From assembly GCF_000699445.3 (NCBI RefSeq), contig NC_067195.1, positions 10,902,287-10,966,286 on the forward strand: a stretch of 64,000 nt of DNA, written 5' to 3'. The position numbers and the translations under genes were made by a program. Below, in pieces: positions 45,301-57,300 of the stretch. The notes beneath the pieces were generated by a model. The model did no database searches and was not told the origin of the DNA. It saw only the letters and a list, made by a program, of their open reading frames with translations. Position 1 is the first letter of the stretch. Each line of letters opens with the position of its first letter. This DNA is from Schistosoma haematobium (lineage: Eukaryota > Platyhelminthes > Trematoda > Strigeidida > Schistosomatidae).

Positions 45301-48300
45301 CTCAACAGAATGTTGTTGAATCGAATGAAAGGTTCAGTAGACGCCATCTCTGAGATCAACAGGTTGGATTCCGTAAAGATCGATCGTGTACAAACCACAT
45401 CGCAACATTACGGATCGCAGTTCAACAACTCGCAGATGCATTCCAAATGAAGACCAGTGTCAGAAAAGGCCACTCATTCTCTTACCTTCTCCCCATTCTG
45501 TTGGTCGACTGAGTTATAAAGACTTCCACATCTCAGGCGAAGCACCGAACACAATGGACAGCTCGGATGTGGCTGCACGATTTACGCTACCCAGATGACC
45601 TAGCTCCTCTATCCCATACACACCAACAAATGCAGGTGAGGACAGCCAGTGAAGCAGCATATTCTGTAACGATAGGCCTCAACATACACAAGGAAGAAGT
45701 CAGATCCTAAAGTTCAACACAAGGAGCACTAACCAAATCACACTTGATGAAGAAGCTATAGAAGAGGTGGAAAGCTCCATGTACCTGAGCAGTATCATTG
45801 ATAAACAAGGAGGATGTGATGCAAATATAAAGGCAAGGATTAGCAAAGCGAGACCGACATTCCTATAACTGAACAAAATGTGGAACTCAAAGCATCTGCC
45901 AGCCAACATCCAAGTCAGAATCTTCAATGCGAACGTGAGGAAAGTGCTATTATACTGAGATGAAACTTGGAGAACTACTACAACCATCGTCAACAGTGTA
46001 CAGGTATTTGTGAACAATCGTCTACGCAACGTCGACTGGACGTTCGTTTGTCGGATAGCATCAGCAAAACTCCACTGTGGGAGAGAATAAACCAGCTTCC
46101 ATCTGAAGAGGAAATTAGGAGAAGATGCTGAAGATGGATAGCACATAGGTTGAGGAAACCAACAAACTGCTTCATCTTCGTCAGATGTGTTACACAACAT
46201 GTTAGACACATTTCTCTCCTACACATAACGTCGGTTTCAGCTGGTGGATTTTAATTGTTCGGCTAAACACAGGTGCCGTATGCTAACTCTACGAACCAGC
46301 TTTCTATTGAATGGCATGGTAGTTTTATGAAATTCAGCTGCAATCGTGTAAACTGCTTCTTTCCATCTAAAGCCCAACTCTACAATATGTATATCTATGA
46401 TTTGTATACCACAATGGAGATATAACTGATGTTATTCATTAACAGTAACTCTACTCTATAAATTTCATTCATTAAAAACCTTCATACTAACAAAACAACT
46501 TTCCATTCTTCTATCGAAGTTAGGAGAAGACGCTGGATAGGTCGTACATTGAGGAAATCATCAATCTGTATCACGAGGCAAGTTCTAATTTGGAATCCTA
46601 AATGCAAAGGAAAAAATATAAGCTAAAGAACACAATGCTCAATGAATTGGAGGCAGCTATCAAAAGAACGATTGGTACTTAGAAGCAACTGAAAAAGAGA
46701 GCATAGGACAGAGTTGGTTTGTCTAAAGATTCTCGGCTATCTATGGGCCATGAGGGGTAACAGGTGTCACAAAGGATGTAAGTAAGATGTAGAAATATTT
46801 ACGTGGTTATAACTCAGTAGGTCACTGGAAGATTCACATGGCTGGATGCAATCAACTGATTTGAATATATATTAATAGAAACGTTGTGTTGATCCGAATT
46901 CAAAAGTCATTTTTATCGTTTAAGACAGGCCATCAGTAACGACCCTTATGGGCTTATGGCGATCGGCATTGTTTGAAAAACATGAGTCTGGTCAACAAAT
47001 TTCCTAAACGTCCTTCATTTGGCATCCTCAATCATTAGTCTAAGCGTGAATTACCACAAAGAAGTCTACAAGCAGAAATGGATGGTGGCTAGGAGTGGCA
47101 TCTAGTAAGTGCGTTTCGGCCCATTTTGAATTCATCAGCTGGGTGTACCTGCATCCCATATTTGGTGTTCACTCGGAAACTCGAACCCAGTACTGTTCGA
47201 TTCACATGCCATCGCGTTATCTATTTAGCTACTGTGAATAACGCAATGGCATTTGAATCGAACTGTACTGGGTTCGAGTTTCCGAGTGAACACCAAATAT
47301 GGGATGCAGGTACACCCAGCTGATGAATCCAAGATGGGACGAAACGCACTTACTAGATCCCAATCCTAACCATCATCCATCTTTGCTTATAATGTTTATG
47401 ACTAGAGGTAATATCGAGGCAACCCGCATAGGATACACATATGCTAATAAGGGACTGATCAGTTGCAATCCTAAACATCAATGGGAATATTCAAACAACT
47501 GATACAAAAATGAATGAACAAAAAACTATGTTTGAACGAGGTAAAGTTTCAACAAACCTTTGATGCTATTTCACTGCTTTGTCTGAACCAATTCTCAAGC
47601 CACACAGATAATAATCTGTAAAATTTAATCCAACAGTTTAATATTTCAATGTTCTCCACCAAATGAATACAATCATGTAGATGGATAACTTTTTTTGGTG
47701 GAGTGATTTTCACATTTCTTTCGATATTTCCTAGTTTACTTAGCTCTTCTTCAAGATAATTGCAATATTTAATTTGAAATCCAAGTGACTGTAATGAACG
47801 ATGAATATAGTGTGTTAAATTAGCATTTTTAATTTCTCCGGGAACCTGTGGATCGTTTTTCTCGGTGTTTAGTAGAACGTTCACATACAAAACTAGTAAG
47901 ATAACCACTGTATCAATATCGTGGAAACCAAGTGTAATCAAAAGTGTGCTCACTGCTTCCAACATTTTCCATTCTTTGAATTCTACTGTTTTTCCTAATT
48001 CATTTATTACGCATCCTGTCAGGCAATGATGTAATTCGGGAATGTACTTGTCAGATAACTGATGATCTGTGTAAAGTGTTTTAAAATCTGTACAAAATTG
48101 GGAAACAGTCTGACAAAGATACGGATCTTCATCCTCTGTAGATGGTGAAGTTGCTTGTAAGCATAGTTTTGGTATAATATTTGTCCAAAACAGCCAATGA
48201 ATAAAGCAGTCAACGTTAGAACCTGCATTAAAATCAGACCATCCTTCAGGTTCTTGACCATTTAGTAATCCCATAATAGACAGCCATCTAGAATTTCTAA

Positions 48301-51300
48301 AGGATTGCAAGAACTCAGGCAGTACAAATATGTCGATTTTCCCTGGAGAATCTGTATTTCTGAATTCTGTCAAGAAAACAGTATTTTCTCGTTCATATTT
48401 TGGACGACCAGGTGCTTGTCTTTCAATTAAATTAGACAATAAATCTGTTTCCTTCAAATAAGATTGCTTAAGATCACTTTTGGCTAGTGCTTCACGTTTT
48501 TTTGACGATGGTGTTGACTTTTCAGTTATAGACATTTGACTTTGTTCGATCTCAGTACTTATCTCATTTTGTAACGTCGATATACTAAATAAAGTATTCA
48601 TTGGGTTGTTTATATCCCGGAATCTACTTGCAAGCAACTTTTTATCTGTATTCTCATCGGTTATATCCCCGTCACTCATTTCTTTACTGAACATTGTTAA
48701 TTCTTTGTCTGACTCCACTATCCAACCTATACTCGAGTCCGAAGTTAGTGTACTTTGCAATCCGTTAATACCCGACCTAGCTAATCTTGCTTCAACGTCA
48801 GCCCAGTTGACTTCATTCGCATTTCTTTTATCATCTACTCCTGAGTGAGTTATTCCTGAATAATATTTGCGAAGAAGTAAAGAATTAGGCGCCCAGCCAT
48901 ACTTTGAACGTCCACTTTCAAGTAGAATAACCTTTGGAAAAAATCCATTTATCCTTTGATTAAGAAGTAAATCCGACTCTTTATTATTAGTAATTATCGG
49001 TAATTTAATCGTCTCTTGGGGTTTTACAAAAGAAAGATCTTCACTTGCTTGTAGTAATTTTTGCTTTTTATCAGTTTTGCGGTGTTTTGTGAGTTTTTCT
49101 TTGCTTGTTTTTCCTAAATTCTTCTTGGTTGATGCTTCAGTTTGAATTTGTGAATAAGTTTGCTCCATAGTTATCAATTTCTCTTTTAATAAAGTGATGT
49201 CTTCATCCTCTTCATTGTATAGTTCTTTCGAGTATGAAGTTAAATTTAAACATTGTCTAGATAATATTTTTTCATAGTAATTGTTAAAAGCTATTCGTCT
49301 AGCTTCTTGCATTGAAGCACAATCAATATGGGAACGGCGTTTTGAAAGAGTCTTTAAAAATTTAATTTGTGATATTTCCTTTAAATCTAAATCTCTTTCT
49401 TTGAGTTTAGTTAACATTTGTGATTTCTCTGACAAATTTTGTGCTGCTAACTTTTCTTCAAGTGAAAAGTCTATTGGTTGGCGAATGTTGCAAATCTGTT
49501 CAAAGTTTGAAAAAATAAACACAATATTTTATCATTACGCATATAACTAAAAATTAACTAATAAACAGTAGAACTGTTGCTTGGTGAACTGAGACAAATA
49601 TTTAAAAATTTGAAAATCTCTCATCATCACTGATAAAAATAAAATTAATTAAATAATCCGGTGTAAATAAAAAAAATTATTTCACTTTTTCTCCAGTATA
49701 ATAGACATGTAAGCCATCTTAGTGATCATAAGATTGAAGAAAGTGCAATTCAGTCGCTTCTATCATAAATTAGTATTACTGTGAATATATGAATAAAAAC
49801 AGGATGATTATTTAATAGTCTAGGATCTTCAGTAACTGCGCTCTAATTTTTTTTTACCTCAAATTGGAATTCTTCAGTAAATCTTACTTTCTACTTATTT
49901 TGATGAAAGACTATGACAATTTAAGTTTCTAAAAATGATTGTTAGTTAAATGTAACAAAGAAAACAGAATTTAACTATGAACAATAAATGAACCAAATTT
50001 TCAGAATAAAGTGAATTCACCGTGTTTCAAAACTTCGCATAAACTATAAACAGCTTAGGAAATAATAGTTTGGAATCTGATACAAAATATCAATCATATG
50101 ATTACGATTTGCTAGGATTTGTGTGTTAAAATTCAATCGTAAAGAGTAGACGAGTAGAGGCTACAGCTACTAATAATCCCATTGAAAATACTTGGTTATG
50201 AAATCAGACGACATAACTCTGAGGAATCTCTCATGAGGTAATGTGTAGATTGTTGAGTTTGAAGTTCTACATTAAGGGTTGATTTCCATTAGAAAAGCAC
50301 TGGAAATGAGGACTCCTTCACAGTGAGCCTCGGAGATCCTAACTGGATCGAATTCATGTTTTCAGGCTCCACAGCAAGCGTATAGCATTTAGATCAGAGT
50401 TGGAACTCAATGGTTTATATTACTAACTTCAATCAATTCACTGAATTTTTCAGTTTTGGTGTGTGGAGATTGTTAAACTGCATTTAAATCATGAACCTAT
50501 CTAAGTTATACCACCATTGAAAACTTGAAAGTATTGAACGGCGGGCTCATCTGAGTATGGAACTTCTCAGCAGTGAGTATCTACGATCCAGTACGTGGGA
50601 ATAGAACCCAGAGCCTTCAGGCTTGTTCGTGGACGCGCAACATTTAGACCACTGAGCCGACACCCAACGGTGTTAATGTTTAAACTTAATCCATTCACAA
50701 AATTGCGTGACCATCTTCTATTATCTTCGGTGGGCAACTGCATCACACTTGGCATAGATTAGCTCCATTGGTTGCAGATTCTCACTAGAACCTAGGAAAT
50801 TCCCTCTCGAAGCTAGTCACTATTAAGCACATTTATCTCAACTATATTCAACAGTGTGACCAGTATTATATTTTAAAACGGAATAAATAGAACGATTTCA
50901 AAGCTTATTCAGCATCGTGTAGGTAGGAAAATGAAACATCACTTATGAGAATTTGAGAATATAGACAAAATGTTTGAATAAACTAAAATGATATGACAAA
51001 TTTAGGATAATTACTCATCGAGTGTCTGGCTATTTCTTTTTTGATTAATCTTCTATAATATTGTAAACAAATCTGGATATCTGCATTTGAATATGAGCCA
51101 TGTCATTCTAAGTAATACACCACTGATTTCTACTCTTCAGTGAGTCCCAGTTTAAAATACTGAAGACATTATAATGCACGAACACTATTCAAGGTGGTTG
51201 ATTAATTTGAGGAACCATCTTAGTAGATCCAAGTTTCACTAACCAATTCATCATGCTAACTTCTCTCCCAACTGTTATTAGTCCATCACAGATGAAATAC

Positions 51301-54300
51301 ATCTCGAAAACCATCAGTAAAATAGATTTTGCATGCTTTCATCAGACAAGTAATTCAGCCTTGTAGTTTCAATGAAGTTACTGTATCAGTAGACAGTGAA
51401 TCGTAGGTCAGTATATTGTTGTTTCCGTGATGACTTTCAAACGCAGTTTCTGTATTCATGTTGAGATTGGTTATCAAGCAGTTTATTGCTGCTGATACGA
51501 TGTCTTAGTTAATCAAGTATTTCCATATATCCAACTAGTTTGATTACTATTCTGAGGTCAAAAATGTTTCGAAACATCGGTTTGTACTCAATCTACTCAA
51601 ATTTAGTCAGTTGTTCAGATATATTCAGCATGTGACTCGCAATGGAATCCAGGACATGAGTTCCGTTCTTTTTTGGACTTCCCAGCTTTGTGTACACGCG
51701 TCCTAGTGTTGATGTTTAAGCGTGTGTCCTGGAGATTCCACAGCTAGCAATGTGTCAAATGTGCCACAACTTATGACGTAGAACTATATCGAGACAATTG
51801 ACTCAGAATGCTTATATTTATCAACACAGACTGATAAATTGTATTACAAAATATCACTAACGGGAAATTACAAAGTCTTATTAATACAATCATCTGTGTT
51901 TATTGACCAAACGTTGCATCCACCACATTGAAATTTTACTTTTAAAATGGAATGTTCATGATATCCAACAATCCTTACATATTCGACTATTGATACTTGG
52001 AAGTCGTTAAGAGGAAAAATATGTCTAATTATAAGTCTTCTCATTAAATAAAAGTGATAACGGAATTCCTGACTTATTCAACAAAACTCTGCATTAAGAA
52101 TAAACATTTTCATGTAATTAATACCAATCATGAATATAATTTATTTTTGTTTCCAATCACTGATTCTTATACTTAAGGCATTTTGTATTATTATGAATTA
52201 GTAGTCTTTCTTTCTGTTTTTGTAAAGAATTAGTATGATCAGTCGCTTTACTAAAAATAGCATGGTGTAAATCTAATCGGTTGACGGAATGATAACAACT
52301 AATTGTGTAATGTAAGTGTTTTACTTATATGTTTATGATTTATTCACTTTGAGCATTGTCATTTCTTAAGTTATCAAATTATAGATTGCAGATATGTTGA
52401 GGTTGACATGTTTATGAGTAACTAAACATCTTAAATTTATTGATGGATACCCAGACTTACTCAATATATAACATATGATTTAGTATAATGCCAACGTTGT
52501 ATGTTAAGGTTTAAAAACATTTTATTTAACGTCTGTCAACTATTTAGTATACGTTGCATGATAATAAATAGAGCTAATTAACATTTCAAAGAATTAAAGT
52601 AGGGTATCGATAAAAGAGTGGAAAGTTGTTTTGTTAGTATGAAGGTTTTTAATGAATGAAATTTATAGAGTAGAGTTACTGTTAATGAATAACATCAGTT
52701 ATATCTCCATTGTGGTATACAAATCATAGATATACATATTGTAGAGTTGGGCTTTAGATGGAAAGAAGCAGTTTACACGATTGCAGCTGAATTTCATAAA
52801 ACTACCATGCCATTCAATAGAAAGCTGGTTCGTAGAGTTAGCATACGGCACCTGTGTTTAGCCGAACAATTAAAATCCACCAGCTGAAACCGACGTTATG
52901 TGTAGGAGAGAAATGTGTCTAACATGTTGTGTAACACATCTGACGAAGATGAAGCAGTTTGTTGGTTTCCTCAACCTATGTGCTATCCATCTTCAGCATC
53001 TTCTCCTAATTTCCTCTTCAGATGGAAGCTGGTTTATTCTCTCCCACAGTGGAGTTTTGCTGATGCTATCCGACAAACGAACGTCCAGTCGACGTTGCGT
53101 AGACGATTGTTCACAAATACCTGTACACTGTTGACGATGGTTGTAGTAGTTCTCCAAGTTTCATCTCAGTATAATAGCACTTTCCTCACGTTCGCATTGA
53201 AGATTCTGACTTGGATGTTGGCTGGCAGATGCTTTGAGTTCCACATTTTGTTCAGTTATAGGAATGTCGGTCTCGCTTTGCTAATCCTTGCCTTTATATT
53301 TGCATCACATCCTCCTTGTTTATCAATGATACTGCTCAGGTACATGGAGCTTTCCACCTCTTCTATAGCTTCTTCATCAAGTGTGATTTGGTTAGTGCTC
53401 CTTGTGTTGAACTTTAGGATCTGACTTCTTCCTTGTGTATGTTGAGGCCTATCGTTACAGAATATGCTGCTTCACTGGCTGTCCTCACCTGCATTTGTTG
53501 GTGTGTATGGGATAGAGGAGCTAGGTCATCTGGGTAGCGTAAATCGTGCAGCCACATCCGAGCTGTCCATTGTGTTCGGTGCTTCGCCTGAGATGTGGAA
53601 GTCTTTATAACTCAGTCGACCAACAGAATGGGGAGAAGGTAAGAGAATGAGTGGCCTTTTCTGACACTGGTCTTCATTTGGAATGCATCTGCGAGTTGTT
53701 GAACTGCGATCCGTAATGTTGCGATGTGGTTTGTACACGATCGATCTTTACGGAATCCAACCTGTTGATCTCAGAGATGGCGTCTACTGAACCTTTCATT
53801 CGATTCAACAACATTCTGTTGAGAAGCTTCCCGGTACCGTTAGTAGTGTGATGCCACTGTAGTTGCCACATTTGCTCAGATTTCTCTTCTTTGGTATCTT
53901 GATGAAGTGTCCTTCTTTCCATTCTGTCTGCACTTGTTCTTTCTTCCAAATCTTTCTTAATAGGATGTGAAGCATCTTTGAAGTCACTTCAATGTCTGAC
54001 TTTAGTGCTTCAGATGGTATGTTGTTTGATCCTACTGTTTTTCCACTCCACAGTTTCGAAGGTCAATTATCTTGTTGTTACTTTTTCCTCTGATCTTTCT
54101 TGGTCTTCTCATGTTTTATTGTTATCGAAGAAAGTTGTCCGTCTGACTTACAACATAAAGAGACTCCGTGCTCTTGGGATTACTCGTCATTTACTCTTAC
54201 ATTTTGTCGATTCTTGCATATTACCTATTATTCTTCACTGTTCTCCATCATTCTCTCCCGGGCTTTTAGAAAAATCTTTGCTGTATTGAGGAGAGTGATG

Positions 54301-57300
54301 AAGGCAGTTAGCAAGTTGTGTGGTGAATCTTCCTAGGTCATAATTATTATGGTTGTGGATAAGCATCTAAAGTCATGCAAACTACTGGCAGGTGTTATGT
54401 GATCAGAAATCACCATCCCCTTCACTTCTATCTTTCTCCTTGTATATCTTCTGGTAGAACGAGACGTAATTACATTAAAATCCATGCACGCAAGCAAAAG
54501 TATAAAAGTTCTATAGTACCTTACCTAGCAAATAACTCCGTCTGTAGGTCTTCTAGATTTACTGCCGGTCCCAAGCCTGGGTAAAGGAGGAGGTTTAGGG
54601 ATGGCGTTAGTGGCCCCATCCCGTAGAAAACTAACTCGCTAAAACATGCTGACCAAAAAAATAATTCAAACCATTTAAACTCTGCCCTGGGAGTTAGAAG
54701 GTGTTCATTCAGAAGAACTAGAACGCCTCATGGTGAAAGTCAAGTTCCTTCGGATGTTAACTGGGAACATTCCACAATTCCTGAAACATTATTCTACATA
54801 TATATAAAGAGAGAAAAGGCTGATTTTTTGTACGAAAAACACAGTGTTTTTTAAAACCCCTTTAGCTATTACGTCTACCGTTTGGAGGACTCTGAGTCTG
54901 ATAGCTCTTGTGGGATGACTTTTCATACACTAAATTACTGTGGTCCATTTTTAACACAGGGGTTATAATAGAAATATTGTTTGTTTTAACTACTCCTTTG
55001 CTTACTTATACTCGATGTTTGGTAGTAAGGAAATGTAAGTTACCAGAACATCTGATGTAACTTGATACACAGGAGCAGTTAACTTGGTTAAATAGTCTTC
55101 GAACGAACATTTGATTTGATTAACATAATCATTAGTGTTACCCTCATTCTATATTATCTATATTTATTCTGATTGTTAATCTCGCGATTTCAAATCACAT
55201 AAATGTATACAAGTTAACACTGCATACTTTACATTTAAGCATTCATAATTATATAATACTTCGGTAACAATCTTGAAATAGTATATATTGTGGATTTATA
55301 TGTCTTTGACTTGGTTATCTCTTTTTTTAACATTAACTTGGATTTACGTTTATGTAACCTGAAGAGGATTAATTGGAAGGAATATTCTTTGTTCATATAT
55401 CTATATTTTTACCATTATATATATTTTAAACAATCAGGACGTTGTCATTTTAAAATTCTAGCCATGCTTATTAAATATATCGAGAATGCTGACCATCTGC
55501 CTTAGAAATACATATATTTAAAAGTGATTATCTTCATAAAATGACACCTATAAAAGGACCAGTTCGAAATTAAGGACTTCAAACTGTATGGGAGCTTTGT
55601 AGTGTCTGATATTATTTCAAGTCCACACGGGTTATTCTAGCTTCTGAACAGACCATTTTATTCCTTCTTCTTGAGTCACATTCTGACATTATCAATTATT
55701 CGCTTATTAACCTTGACTGTTTTTATATGAGCGTATGTGTGTGAATTGATCAACCAACTCATTACATATCTGTAGCCTATTTTTGTCTAACTATAAATAT
55801 TGAGCAACCCTTTATCAAAACGGAGTTGACTTTTCCTTTTCCGCTTCTTATCCTGAACGCCTGTCTGAATAAACGAATGCTTGAAATAAATCCCTTCAAC
55901 GCAATCCACATTCGGCTGTCACACACGGGATTAGCCTAGTTAGTATACGAAATTAAATGGAAGATTTGTGTTCATAGCATATTCGTACATTCATCTAAAT
56001 CGGGGTTAGAACAGCTGGCCACATAAGCTTCATTGTGATTTAAAATTCTACAGCAGCGCTCATATTCGAATGATTATATGTCAGGGATTTTGTCGTCATG
56101 ATAATGTCGAAAATGACGTCATACAGAATTTATCTATTACCCTAAGATATTTATGCATAAAGATTAATGATAGATCAGCTGGAAAATGAAAAATCAGTCT
56201 GGCTACTTTATTATAAATCTCATTTTGCCGTCTTGTGACACCTGTGATCACCTGTCATACGTCATATGAAATAAGGATTTTTTTTTCATATTGACGATGA
56301 TAAATATACATTTGTAGTCGTAGTAGTAGTAGTAAACGTAGATGACAGGTAACCGTATTTAAAATTTTAGTTAAACAGGCAATAATATTTTATTATATTC
56401 GGTATAAAGCAATCGGTAATGAGAAGATCGAGTTGATCACTAATACATGATGTGGTTGAGCCACACTTTTAGAACAATTTGACACTACATATACTTGTCA
56501 AGAAATTTTATGTGAACAGTAATAAACTTTAATTGAATAAAAGGTGTAATAAGCATGAAGTGATAATTAGAAATATAAAAGAGAAAAGTTAAAGAAATAT
56601 AGAAAAAAATTATCATATCACATCGGTTCGCACATTGACTAAAGATTATCAATGCAAAATCAAGGTTATAACAAATCAGTTTCGTACACGTAAGTAAGAT
56701 TCAGAATACTTAATAGCTGAAACTTTTTTGTTATTAACGATTTCTATATAATACTATAGAGCATGTATTAAGGTTAATTCTATAGCTTGTTTCAGTTGTT
56801 TGCTTTGCTACTGGAGAACATAGTTTTCTACTACTTACGTTTATCGGAGCATTTGATAATAACTAATTTTGAAGCCATTTAAGCACTTGTTCCATAACTC
56901 TAGATTGCATTATTCAGTTGCTCCTCACTATGTATTCGTTTCTATATAAATGCAGTGGATTACGACATGTCATTTTATGTTATACTTTGGTGTGTGTGGA
57001 TCCCTGAGCATTGTTTCTCTAAGAACAGTTAATTTATCAGTATAAAATATTTTCTCGATGGCTACTTCTAATCTGTCTCAAAATTATTTTATCTGAGATT
57101 CCTCTAAATTTTAAAATGATATAGTCTTTTCTTTGGGATAGAATTAGGAAGTGGTTTTGATGTTAACTTACTTTAACACAGATCTATAACTTTCAACAGA
57201 CATCCGGCCAATATCAATGTCTCAGTCTGGAGTTCTATATTTTCTTCAAACGTATCTGCAGTGAATAATCACTAAATTCTATTGGAATAGAACCTTACCA

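Larger units (their letters stand above)
44370..46505 (+). repeat. Large inverted repeat, left arm (2136 bp)
   Basis: Pairs with 52619-54754 at constant coordinate sum 99124, ending at mismatches 44369/54755 and 46506/52618. The only differences I found are run-length changes: four A residues here against five T residues on the other arm near 45083, and a run of five against four near 44858. The arm holds an RTE leader piece, a LINE fragment, an RTE RT fragment and about 265 bases of non-element DNA, in the same order in both arms. Confidence 0.95.
52619..54754 (-). repeat. Large inverted repeat, right arm (2136 bp)
   Basis: Reverse complement of 44370-46505. Content on this side: RTE RT fragment 52894-54048 (minus strand), LINE C-terminus 54049-54524 (plus strand, frame broken by a short T-run near 54265), and RTE leader 54525-54754 (plus strand). 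The arm ends inside the RTE leader, whereas the left copy continues into the endonuclease. Confidence 0.95.

Noticed and set aside
45700..46209. 169-codon minus-strand frame, mirrored at 52915-53424
   Set aside because: It is antisense to the RTE RT fragment, whose motifs ([18 protein letters not shown]) are on the other strand. Duplication of the arm explains why it appears twice.
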